Assembly (NCBI GenBank): GCA_027625915.1 | Contig: JANTQA010000051.1 | Location: 2,976,501 to 3,040,500, forward strand | Reading direction: 5' to 3' | From: Anaeramoeba flamelloides | Lineage: Eukaryota > Metamonada > Anaeramoebidae | DNA length: 64,000 bases | Shown: in pieces, positions 12,125-22,440 of the stretch | How the letters are laid out: each line of letters opens with the position of its first letter | Position numbering within the stretch: position 1 is the stretch's first letter | Position numbers and translations under genes: made by a program | Notes under the pieces: model-generated | Told to the model about the DNA's origin: nothing | The model's input: only the letters and a program-made list of their open reading frames with translations | Databases searched by the model: none

Positions 12125-12310
12125 CATATTTTTCATATATACAATTACTTTTGAAAGTTTTTTTTTTATTGTAAGAACATGAGTCACTTTTTAAAAAAAA
12201 AGTCTTATTCTATGGTTATTGGGGATCTGAAAATGATTGTAGAAAAATAATATTAATTTCTCTTCCGATTTTATTTGATCTTTAATTTTGATATTCAAAT
12301 TGACAATTAT
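12125..12310 (+). repeat. Dispersed repeat family H, copy 1
   Basis: Resembles 22060-22190 and flanking sequence: shared ATTGTAAGA, a TTATTCTAT(G/T)GTTA motif and a GATTGTAGAAA stretch followed by TCTTC(C)GATTTT. Copy 2 carries a MITE insertion immediately after this block. Non-coding and divergent. Confidence 0.5.
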
Positions 12311-13334
12311 TGTTTTTCAGAATAGGGTATAAGAATTTGAATTTTTCAATTTTTAAGACAAAATATAGTAATTAATTAGGTTAACTTCATATGGAATATC
12401 AACTATTCTTTGATGTGTAATTCAACTCATTTCTTATTTATTCTTCAAATTTCATTTATAAAAATAATTAATATTTGAAAAAACATGTTGTGTAACTTTA
12501 CTACAACAAAGTTTAGTACTTTAATAATTAAAACGCCCCCAAAAAAAAGATCGAAGGGAAGGTTCTTTGAAAAAAAAATATTAGTATTTAAATTTTAAAT
12601 GAGTTTTAAATTTCAAAACTTTTAAATCGGAAAAAAATTGAAAAATTTGAAAAAATTCAAATCATAAAATTATTGGTTTGCATCTGTCCCTTTTTCACTA
12701 AAAGGAAGAATATTAACCATATTTGTCCCTTTGACTCAATTATTTAAAAAAAATTAATAAATTTTAATTTAGTGTCTTTAAAATGACACACTTTGGTTGA
12801 TGAGTAAGTTATCTCCTCACATTTTTCAATATTTTCCCTTTCACAAAATAAAAAATGCTAAATAATAGTCATATTTTCCCTCGTCTTGGACTCAGTGAAA
12901 ATATGTATTGTATTATTGCTTGACATTTAGCATTCGAAACAATACACAAATAGTTAATTTTTTCATTTTCCCCAAGGGAAAACATCAAAAAACAAAAAAG
13001 GAAATAACCCACACAAATTATATTTATTCGTCAAGTTATCAAATTTCAAATTTCAAATTCAACCTTAAAAATGAATAAGAATAAATATTGATAATGATTT
13101 AAAAAGTATTTATTTGGGTATTGTGAAATAAAAATAAAAAAATAATAATCTTTGGATTGCAAACCAAATTGGAGGAACTGATAATAACAAAAATAATTTT
13201 TTTTTTCTTCTGAACAACAAAACATCAAAAAATAAAAAAAAAAAAGTAATTGTGAGGAATTTATCAGTCTCAACTCAAAAATATATTCCTGTCCACGAAA
13301 AAATTCAAATTCCTGAATAATTATTCTCAGGAAA

Positions 13335-14375
13335 TTAGAGATCGAAAACAATATTTGACAAAGCTGGGAGATCATTAAAGCACTTAGGATATTCCATCTT
13401 ACGTTTTTCACATTCAGTTTTTATCTCATGAAAGAAATTTGAGCCTGTGCAGTGCATTGGGTAGAGGTATTTAAGACCCTTTCTTTGAATTAATTCCTTG
13501 CACACTTTCTTAAGCTCTTCGCCTACAGTGTCTATCAAATGCATTCCACCAATAATGGAGTGAATGGGAAGGTTTGTAAGCCTTTCAGATTGCAAAATAG
13601 TTGGAATTAAGCCAGCATGACAGCAACCAAGCACTAAAACGGATTGTTTCTTTTTTTTCATGGAGACAATGATGCTTTGATCGTCAAGTATTTTGTCTTC
13701 CTCAAGGATGCCATTGTTGCTTTTTAATGAAATGATATTCTTTTTCAGGCCTTGTAAGTGCTTTGGTAATTTGATTTCTCCAGTGGTTCGAATAGCTACG
13801 TGGTCGTTTTCGAATAAGAGCACAGATTCTCTTTCAAAGACCAAAGATCCTGTATGCTTTGGTTTGAAATCAGGCAACCTCTCGATCCTTAATTGCTCTT
13901 CGTAAGGCAACAAGGCAGATCGGGGCTTTCCTATAAACTTTTCTAAATCTAATGAGGAGTCAAATTTATAAAATCTTTCACAACAGCCATAGGGATGTAC
14001 ATAGACAGGCACATTTCTTTTGTAGCCCTCCTCTTCCCATATTTTTTCAAGAACCTCATCTAAGGCACCCACATGGTCGTAGTGTGTATGCGACAATACT
14101 ATCTTATCTATTTCTTTCCATGATCGTTTTCGAATTGGGTAATTATGTAAAATGGTTTTGTTCAACCCAGACACATCCAACAAAATGCCAGACACACTTT
14201 TTGCTTTTTGGATATTACGCAGATTCAATTTTTCATCGTTGGTTTTTAAGACACTTATCAGCAAAGATAGACCATGTTCCGAGAGAGTTGGATTAAAAGT
14301 TCCGATTAGATTTGGGAATTTTGTTGGTATTTGACTCAAATTTCCTGCAAGTGGAGTAACAACCAGCTTATACAT
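13335..14375 (-). CDS. Metallo-beta-lactamase-fold hydrolase (COG1237-like)
   Basis: Single-exon 346-aa protein. The metal-binding motif LSHTHYDHVGAL (H96, H98, D100, H101) is typical of the metallo-beta-lactamase fold. A later GCCHAGLI (H253), a GGMHL (H279) and a C-terminal MHCTGS (H308) match the arrangement of the COG1237 group, common in archaea and anaerobic bacteria and annotated there as metal-dependent hydrolases or, in methanogens, as relatives of a pterin-biosynthesis enzyme. The N-terminus has the expected GTFNPTLSEHGLSLLI segment. The ATG at 14375 is the first Met followed by conserved sequence; the frame also continues a few codons upstream without an ATG. Substrate unknown. The intronless structure and prokaryotic-type family suggest old lateral transfer, which is inference. 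Confidence 0.8.
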   Translation of the reverse strand: MYKLVVTPLAGNLSQIPTKFPNLIGTFNPTLSEHGLSLLISVLKTNDEKLNLRNIQKAKSVSGILLDVSGLNKTILHNYPIRKRSWKEIDKIVLSHTHYDHVGALDEVLEKIWEEEGYKRNVPVYVHPYGCCERFYKFDSSLDLEKFIGKPRSALLPYEEQLRIERLPDFKPKHTGSLVFERESVLLFENDHVAIRTTGEIKLPKHLQGLKKNIISLKSNNGILEEDKILDDQSIIVSMKKKKQSVLVLGCCHAGLIPTILQSERLTNLPIHSIIGGMHLIDTVGEELKKVCKELIQRKGLKYLYPMHCTGSNFFHEIKTECEKRKMEYPKCFNDLPALSNIVFDL

Positions 14376-15239
14376 TTGAAATTTAGAAAAGGACAAAAAA
14401 AAGAAGGAAAAATAGAAAAAAAAAATGATTAAAACTTGAAAACGAATTTATTACTGAATTGTATTCTTTTGTTTATAACTTTTAGGCTTTGAAAATAATT
14501 TTTGGTTTCTGAGAAATTCAAAAAATATTGAAAAATTTTATTCCAATTTCAATTAATTTTTCCTTTGATCTTTTAAAACGGAGTCTAATAAAAGGTTATT
14601 TTGGTTTAAATAAAAAGAAATATTAATAGAAAGTGCTTCGATACGAAAGGTTTCAATTATAGTTTTCAAATTTAATAAAATGATTCTTTATTTTTTTTTA
14701 TTCTTTAGGAAAAGAGAATAGAAAATTTATCAGAATTCCAAAAGGTGAAAAATACACAAAAGCAAATTTTCGAAAAATAAAAGAACATTTTTTTTTGTTT
14801 AGTCCATTTGAGAAATTTTAGAAGAATATTTAAAATTAGATATTGCTTAACCCTGAGTAAAAGTTAGATTTTGTGTTTGTTCTTTTTTGAGAATTATGTA
14901 ACAAACAGGATTCAAAAGAGGAAGTAGAAATAAATGAAAAGTTTGAGGATCTAATTTATAATTGGGGAATTTAATCCAAGAATTTGTATTCAATTTAGAC
15001 TCTATTATTTTTTAATGATCCTTTGAATAACAAGTTCCACTAAGATCTTTACAATAACAGAGCTATTAGAAAACATTGAAGTTAAATGTTTTTGAATTTG
15101 AAAAAGCCCAGATTCCTATTTCAAAAATTGAAATTTTTGGTATTCAAAAAAATAACAGAGATGAAAAAAAGTCAGGGAATCATTAATAAATGGTTAAAAA
15201 ATTTGAAATAAAATACTTTTAATGACAAGAGCGATCGAA
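14376..15239. other. Intergenic, no gene seen
   Basis: A+T-rich upstream region of the minus-strand metallo-hydrolase gene. No open frame with recognisable content and no repeat identified before 15240. Confidence 0.5.
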
Positions 15240-15720
15240 ATAATGAATGCCAAACGACTATAATCGGTCTTTCAAAATATAATTTGTGCTTTTTTTTGTT
15301 CTTGATCCAAGGCAACATCCAATTTAATACCAAATAGTATACCTAAGTTAAAATCAATTTTGAAAGTAAAGGGCTGGTTATTTTCAGTAAAATTTAAGTA
15401 GGAATACAATTTGTTAAAAATTTTCCATAATTTTCTCAAGTTTTTTTTGAAATTTTTTGTTATTTTGATAATAAATTTACTCTATTTTTTGAGATAAATT
15501 GTTCAATTTGATCCTTCATTTTTAGAATTTCTTTTTAAATAATAAAACTTTAAGAAACCAATAACCATATTTTTTCGGGTTTATTGCCAGTTTCGGATTG
15601 TTTGATGTATTGATCTTCTATAACAAAAAAATACACTTTTGATTTTGAAACAGGGATCTAACTTTTCTGCATACATTATTTTGACAACATTAAGTAAATT
15701 GTTTATGAACACTGTAATAA
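15240..15720 (+). repeat. Dispersed repeat family E, copy 1 (inverted pair with 17400-17885)
   Basis: Reads AAGGCAACATCCAAT, then ACCAAATAGTATACC and CTTTAAGAAACCAATA; the same order appears on the opposite strand at 17400-17885. Together the two arms make a large imperfect inverted repeat with a spacer of about 1.7 kb. No coding capacity. Confidence 0.7.
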
Positions 15721-16070
15721 ACCTATATAATTTTCATTAAAGTGGGATATCTAAGGAAGATCAAGTAATTGTTTGATAATCTAAGGATATCTACATATTT
15801 CAAAAAACAATTGAGTTTTAAAGGGCGATAACTTGAGTTTGGAAAATGATAATTATTATTCTTGTTTTTTGATTGAATGGTGTATTGAGCAAGTGTAATT
15901 CCATTAATAACCATTCTAATAAGTGTGTGTATTATAATTTAAAAATTTTGATTCATAAAGAAAGGGATTTGATTTATAATATTTACAATTACAAACCAAT
16001 TTTACTAATAATTAACAATTATAAATCTTTTACTAGTTTTATTTACATGTCTGGTATCTTTTTCACTGCT
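15690..16070 (+). repeat. Dispersed repeat family D, copy 1
   Basis: Collinear with 50010-50390: shared AATTGTTTGATA, AAACAATTGAG/AAACAATCAAG, TATTCTTG followed by TGATT, TGTAATT(C/T)CATTAAT and GGGATTTGATTTA/AAGGATTTGATTTA landmarks. Copies differ by many substitutions and small indels, indicating age. Non-coding. Confidence 0.65.
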
Positions 16071-16077
16071 ATAAATA

Positions 16078-16795
16078 AAAAAATAGTTTTAAGGGTCAAG
16101 TCATGACGGTGAAATTTTTTTTTCTGAAAGGGAAAAAAACTATTTAGTAATTTTTATGAGAACCTAACACCATTTAAAAACCAATCAACATATGATGTAC
16201 GATCGATCTCTAAAAATCAACAACTAAAGACGAGGATATTTTTAGAAAAAAGGGCCAAATCCGACAGTCAATTTCCAATTAGAATGGTTATCAATTACAA
16301 TTTTGAAAACAACTGTGTCAGTTTTGAAGTGTCGCTCTTTGGCACTTTTTGAGATCTCCCTGATTTTTTTTTTTTTTTTTTCATTTCTCAAATGGGTTAT
16401 TTTTATCGTAAGAATATTACATAATCCATACTTGGTCAAATTTATAGGCTTCTAAAATAACCATAAATCAGATTAAATTGAATTAAATTGATTGCGAACT
16501 TCACGAAAGTAATTTGTTTTAAATTAAAGAAATTTAACCATTTGATTATATAAAATGATGAAAAAGTTATTTATTTTTAACTTGTATTTTGTTTTGATAA
16601 ATTGAGAACTCTTTTAAATTTATTATTCTTCGTTGAATTATTTGTAAAGATGATCTAATGGAATTTTTTTTTTTGTTATTGGAATTTTTTCAACCAAAAG
16701 AAGGGTTATTCCGTAATACCATTTTTTTAGTTCCCAGGTAATCCCTTGAGTATGGAGTAAATTCATAGTTAATGACTAGACCCTTAAATAGTTTT
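16078..16795. repeat. Possible TIR-bounded segment
   Basis: Imperfect inverted ends of about 27 bp: AGTTTTAAGGGTCAAGTCAT on the left and a complement of ATTTAAGGGTCTAGTCATT on the right. The interior is A+T-rich with no recognised coding sequence. Tentative. Confidence 0.3.
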
Positions 16796-17399
16796 TACAC
16801 TATTAATTTTATATCAATTTTTTTGGGTTTTAAACCCATAATCTTGGCTATTCAATCCTTTTTTTTTAAATTATTCATTTTATCGTTTTTTTTTTATGAT
16901 TAATAATTCAAAACCGAAATTGAAAATTTTTTATAATTTATTTATCTTAATTATATCATATATTTTTACCTAAGAACCCATAAAATAATTTATATTAAAT
17001 ATTAGGGATTATATCTGAAAGTTGTAATTTTGGGTATATCAATTGCACAGAAAATTTATTTTTTATACATTTTTACCAGTCTTTACAAACAGAACCAAAT
17101 AGTTAAAGTTTCTTAAGGGACTAATTTTTATGAATTTTTTTTTACCTAAATTTAATAGTGATTGAGAAAATTTTTTGCCAATTACTTAGATTTGAAAACC
17201 CTGTTTATTTTCAATATTAAACTCATTTCTAGATAAGGAACCCATATTTAGAAATTGGTCAAAAAAACACAATAGTGACTAATCCATTAAGATTTATTCC
17301 ATCAAGATCCTTGAAGTGAAAATTCTAATAAAATTAAAAATGACTTCTTACTATTAAAATTTTTTGGTTCTCCTTTATCTTTTTATTAACTTTTTAAAA

Positions 17400-17885
17400 A
17401 AACTGGTGTTGTAGTCAAAATAAAGCGTAAAAAAAAATTTAATGTTTATTTCAAAGAAAAAAGCTTATTTTTTTGTTATAGAAGACTTATACATCAACTT
17501 ATCAAAGAAACTGATAATAAACCCTAAATAAATATGGTATTGGTTTCTTAAAGTTTAATTATTTATAAAGAAATTCTAAAAAATACAGATCAAATAGGAA
17601 AATTTATCTCAAAAAATAGAGTAAATTTTTATAGAAAATTTTTTTCATCAAAACATCAAAAAAACAAAACAATTGAGAATATTTTGAAAAATTTTCAACT
17701 ATTTGCGTTCCTATTTTAAAATATACTTAATATATCAATTAATTTACCTTCAAAATTGATTTGAACTTAGGTATACCATTTGGTAGTGGATTGGATGTTG
17801 CCTTGTAACAAGAAGAAAAAAAAAACACGGATTAATATTTTGAAACATGGATTATAGTCATTATGAACGATTTATTTTGATTACT
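17400..17885 (-). repeat. Dispersed repeat family E, copy 2
   Basis: Reverse-complement partner of 15240-15720. The clearest match is GGTATACCATTTGGTA...GGATGTTGCCTT against the copy 1 complement, extending through CTTAAAGTTTAAT and GTTATAGAAGA. Confidence 0.7.
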
Positions 17886-17972
17886 GTACTTTTGATCACA
17901 TTTACTCGTGGGGTGTATGAACTATTCCCAAAAATATCCGAAAATCGAAAACATTCGAAAACTTTTTAATTA

Positions 17973-18167
17973 AAGTCAGTTTCACTTTTAAGGTACAAAC
18001 TTTCAACGAAAATAACACAAAAAAATCTCAAATTAAGGCACAAAATTTGGAATTTTTTTTTTTACAATTTATTTTTACTAGAATTTGAATTTTGTGCTTT
18101 AATTTGAGTTTTTTACCTGTGTCTTAAATTTCCTTGGAAGTTTGTGCCTTAAAAGTGAAACTGACTG
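17973..18167. mobile_element. Tc1/mariner-type MITE, copy 2
   Basis: Same 195-bp palindrome as the copy at 10518, with a few substitutions (first base C to A at the left tip, and some arm changes). TA dinucleotides flank both ends (17971-17972 and 18168-18169). Confidence 0.88.
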
Positions 18168-18764
18168 TACTAAAAACACTTTTTGAACAACTTCAAAGTA
18201 CTCTAGTGCCAGAATACTCAATTTAATCTAAAAATAACAATTTTATTCAGAGTAGAAATCTATGAAAGTAAAATTTGTTAAACCCTACCAACAATTTTTT
18301 CAGCCTTTTTATTTTTTTGATTCTCATAATTTGTTTTAAAAAAATTCAGTTCGAAGAATGTGTCTAATTGTAAACTAATTTCTAAAGTTTCTTGTATTTG
18401 TTCAAAAAAATCATTTCTATTAAATAAGTATCCGAAGATAAAAAGAAGAAAAAGGCAAAATGGTCTCAAAAATTCGAAACATTAATTTGAGTGTCTAACT
18501 TTCAATAGAAAGTGATCTGATTCTAAGACAGACTATTCTCAAAAAAGGAGGGTTTCAAGAACAATTTAATAACTGGAAAAGCTTTCTCAAAAAAAGTGAT
18601 TATGACGTCACTATTGATTCATTTTGTAAAAAACATTTTTAAAAAAATATCCATCCACTTATTTTTTCATTTTTTTTAATTTCAGTGAAAATTTATAACT
18701 CACTTTATTTAATATTTTCCACAATTCCACCTCCAATTATACCAATACTACACTACTATTATAC

Positions 18765-19415
18765 ATGAGTACTTATTCCACAATACCGTCTTTGGACTTT
18801 ATGCCCACAGACTTTGGAAAGTTTGGCTTATTTGAGCCTGCAATTCCTCTGATCGGTGAACCGGCAACCATCGAAATGGCAATGAAAGAGAAGATTCTCG
18901 AAATAACCAAAACAACAACAGAAAAACCAAAGTCAAAACCAACACCGACAGCAACAAACAAAACAAACAAAACAAACAAAACAAACAAAACACACAAAAC
19001 AATCAAAACAACCAAAACAAAACCAAAGTCAAAAACAACACCAAAAGCAACAACAGAAACAACCAAACCAAACAGCACAAGGAAAAGAAAAAAATCGAAC
19101 ACCAAAGCCATTTCATCAGAAGAAATTCTGAAAAGGAAAAGAGAGCTAAACAGGATTTCCGCAAGGAAATCGCGTGAGAAAAAGAAAATGTACATTTCAC
19201 AAATCGAAAGAGAAGTTGACGAGTTGCGCCAAGAGCGTGAAAGACTTATCAAGCTGGTGAATTCCCTCAATCAAGAGGTAGAACGACAAAGAAAGCGTTC
19301 TAATACCGACCTGTTATTCCATTTACTTCAAAAGAAGTTTGGAATTGATTCGAGCTTGTTCACCACTCAGCTAAGCAATTCTTATCATGAAAATCATAAT
19401 TCACAGAATAATTGA
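18765..19415 (+). CDS. bZIP transcription factor
   Basis: Intronless 216-aa protein. The basic region (about residues 122-141) contains RELNRISARKSREKKK with the bZIP signature N129-x7-R137. It is followed by a coiled coil with heptad residues I147, L154, L161 and L168, a short four-heptad leucine zipper that should dimerise. The N-terminal half holds a Thr/Lys-rich segment with NKT tandem units (about residues 64-100), probably disordered. The family binds short palindromic DNA sites in the nucleus to control transcription; the targets cannot be read from this window. The ATG at 18765 begins the open frame. The gene is less A+T-rich than its surroundings, as expected for real coding sequence. 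Confidence 0.9.
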   Translation: MSTYSTIPSLDFMPTDFGKFGLFEPAIPLIGEPATIEMAMKEKILEITKTTTEKPKSKPTPTATNKTNKTNKTNKTHKTIKTTKTKPKSKTTPKATTETTKPNSTRKRKKSNTKAISSEEILKRKRELNRISARKSREKKKMYISQIEREVDELRQERERLIKLVNSLNQEVERQRKRSNTDLLFHLLQKKFGIDSSLFTTQLSNSYHENHNSQNN

Positions 19416-19617
19416 TTTGTGTGCTAATCTATGATCTTAATTATTTCGTTTTTTTCAATTATGAGCTTTTTTTTTTTTAAGTACTTAAGGTTGTTTGCAT
19501 CTAATGTCTTTTTGGATTAAAGGGCAATTATAAATAATTAATTTTGATTATTTTCATTCCATTTCTTTCATCAAAAGAATAAGCATCCAAACAAAATGAA
19601 CTTGAATTAAAATCATA

Positions 19618-20031
19618 ATGAATGGAAAAAGCGAAATAGTTTTGATCAGTTTATTTTTTTTAGATTATTCACACAACCAGAACATACAAATCAATTATTT
19701 TGTGAAGGTTGTTGCTCTTCCGTTGGTAGTCCATCGGTTGAGAACTTATTTTGATTTTCAAGGTAGGAAGCTGTTTACTGATGACAAAACAACAACACTT
19801 GCTATTAATTATGCATGCTGTTGGGGCAGCTCCTTCACAGGAAGATTCAACTATTCGCTTTCGAATTTACCCACTTTCTTTCTAAACAAAGATTTTTTTT
19901 TATTACAAATTTTATTTTCTATTTATATTTCTATTTCTATTTCTATTTCTATTTCTATTGTTGTTCATTTTACATCATTTTTTTTAACAAAGATTATGTT
20001 TATTATTATGAATCTTGAATATTTTTTTTGA
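19618..20031 (+). other. Doubtful open frame with a G+C-richer core
   Basis: The stretch 19700-19870 is clearly less A+T-rich than intergenic DNA here, and an open frame of 137 codons covers it, but no domain is recognised. The frame then runs through a (TATTTC)n hexanucleotide repeat (about 19928-19959, Ile-Ser units), which is not convincing protein. It may be the 3' untranslated region of the bZIP gene or a fragment of an unrecognised spliced gene. Confidence 0.2.
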
Positions 20032-20084
20032 ATTTAAAAAATAAATACAAAAAAAGATAAAATAATTATTTTTTTTTTTTTTTT

Positions 20085-20200
20085 TTTTTATTATGGAGGA
20101 AGTGTAAATTACACTCAAGTTCCCTTTTACTTAAATTCCTTTTCAGAAATTTAAGCGTAAAAATCATAGATTTCATTACTATTAATTAACCAAAATAATT
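20085..20200 (+). repeat. Dispersed repeat family B, copy 1 (short)
   Basis: About 110 bp similar to the left ends of 24680-25240 and 48345-48890: GGAAGTGTAAATTACACTCAAG, then TTTTACTTAAATT(C/T)C and ATAGATTTCA. Follows a long T run. Confidence 0.5.
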
Positions 20201-22059
20201 TTAAGCTATCATAATTTAAAATTAATTCAATAAAATTGATAATTATTTTAACTTGTTCAGAAAAGTCTATCTATCTTTTTCATAGGAAGGATATACCCAT
20301 CAAAAGTGATCAATATTTTCTATTATTTCATAGTGCCCCACTCTTCGGAGTCATGGAATACCAATTTATTAATCACAGTTTGTGGAATCTTTACTTATTA
20401 TTGATAATCTTAATATCTGGTTTTTACTCCTCCTGTTTCAGAACGTGTATAATTTTTAATTTGGTCATGTAAATGATATAATATTTTTGTTCTTGAATAT
20501 TTTAATTATTTTTCTTCTTCCTTTTTTTAGATAGTAAATTTTCTTTGATTACTCGTTTCTCACAATAACATTTTCGATTATTTCCTACTATTCGAATTTT
20601 AAATATAAAGTACAAAATATGTTTGAATTTTTATTTATTACATAGTAATATCTATTTAAGCAGTTAATAAAAGTTCTGAAATATTGAATTATTGAGCTTG
20701 ATAGATAACTTAAATATCTTTGAATTATAAATAAAATAATAGTTTTTTTGATTTTTATACTCAATTTTTTCAATCAAATTATCCATATATTTTTTTTATA
20801 TTTTTGTTAAATTATTGGGTTTATCAACTTGTTTTCATTTAATTTTTTTTTAATAAATCTGGTTGGTTAAAATCTGGAAAATATTTACACAATTTGAATT
20901 AAACAGAGGGGAATGTCAACACTTTTTGGTACTTTTGCCCTTTTTTAAAAAAATAGGAGATAAAAAATAAAGAGTTCTCTTGAAAATACTAATTGTGTAC
21001 CGTAAGATGTTTATTGTATTTCGTTTTTTCAATATTTTTTGTTTTTGATTAAGAAAAAAATCAAAAAAATTGTTATATTTTCACAAAGTTTAAAATAGGG
21101 AAAAATATTTAACATAGTATTCTGAAGTTTTTGCCCTTCGAATATATAATTATATATTTCGATTTTTCTTGACCAAAATATAAAAAATTTGAAAAAAAAT
21201 ACCATTTTTATTTTACGATGTGATAAATAACTTCTTGTTGAATACTTGTACCATTGCAAAAAAAATAACAATTTTTTTTTTTTTTCATAATTTATTAGTC
21301 AAAGAATAGAATCAGTGGATACAAATTTAAATCAGCTTTAGAGGTTAGATCTTATTTTAATATAAATCACAAAATAAAAATTAAATTTTGTTTTTTTTAA
21401 ATTTCTTCATAATTTACCATATTTCTTGTAATAATAATGAATTTTTTTAAAAAATTCAAAATATGAACTATTCATTTTTTTATCAAAGAATTACCATTTA
21501 AATTCTCAATAAACATTTTTGAATTGCTTTTTAAAAGTAATTTAACGAACTCTATTTCATGGTTTTATAAGCTCAATGTCTATACCGGTTTCTTTTAACT
21601 CCCGAGAAATCCACCATTTTAATCATAAGTTATTTATTCAGAAAAACCACAAGTTATAAACACTTGTTATTTACTTTACTCTACAGATCAAATATTATTT
21701 TTGAATTTTATTTTTGAATTTTATGGTTGATCAAATTAACAGTGTATCTTTTTTAACTCATGTTTCAAAGCAAAAATAATGTTTCGTTTTTGTTAGAAAA
21801 CTTCTAATGAAAAAAATTTAGAAACAGACAGAAAACAAGAATGAAATATGTAATGAGTTTCTTAAAGTTCTCCATATATATATATATATACCATTTTCTC
21901 ATCAAAGGGGTCTAATTGTTATTAGTGAATTACATAAGTTTAAAGTGTCATAATTTATATTAGAATAAAAATTTTATATTTGTTTAATTTCAAAATTGAA
22001 ATCATTTTTTTATTTTTTCTTTTTCAGAATTTTTTTTTGAACCTAATTCAGTTGCAAAA
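20201..22059. other. Intergenic, no gene seen
   Basis: A+T-rich with several unrecognised short frames (for example 20236-20472, 21029-21271). A simple (AT)8 repeat lies at 21874-21890. Nothing else could be supported. Confidence 0.5.
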
Positions 22060-22440
22060 ATTTTTTATATTGTAAGATCGATAGCCACTCAGTAAAAAGG
22101 GTTATTCTATTGTTACTAAAACAGTGAAAACGATTGTAGAAATCATATTGATTTATCTTCGATTTTTTTTTTTGGATCTTAAGTAGAAGAACATTACAGT
22201 CAGTTTCACTTTTAAGACACAAACTTTCTACGAAATTTAAGGCACAAAAAAAAATCTCAAATTAAGGCACAAAATTCAAATTCTAGTAAAATAAATTGTA
22301 AAAAAAACAATTTCCAAAAAATGTGCTTTAATTTGAGATTTTTTTGTGCCTTAAATTTCGTTGAAAGTTTGTGCCTTAAAAGTGAAACTGACTGTATTAA
22401 CTTTATGTTAAATTCTAAATTTGACCCAAAGAATTTTATT
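22060..22440 (+). repeat. Dispersed repeat family H, copy 2, split by a MITE
   Basis: The left part (22060-22190) parallels 12125-12310; the Tc1/mariner-type MITE copy 3 interrupts it at a TA site, and A+T-rich sequence continues after 22396. The nested order shows the repeat is older than the MITE insertion. Confidence 0.45.
22197..22394. mobile_element. Tc1/mariner-type MITE, copy 3
   Basis: 198-bp palindrome with intact CAGTCAGTTTCACTTTTAAG tips and TA flanks (22195-22196 and 22395-22396). The arms are close to those of copies 1 and 2. It lies within an older dispersed repeat. Confidence 0.9.

Noticed and set aside
13693-14334. Plus-strand frames opposite the metallo-hydrolase
   Set aside because: Antisense shadows; motifs and codon pattern support the minus-strand gene.
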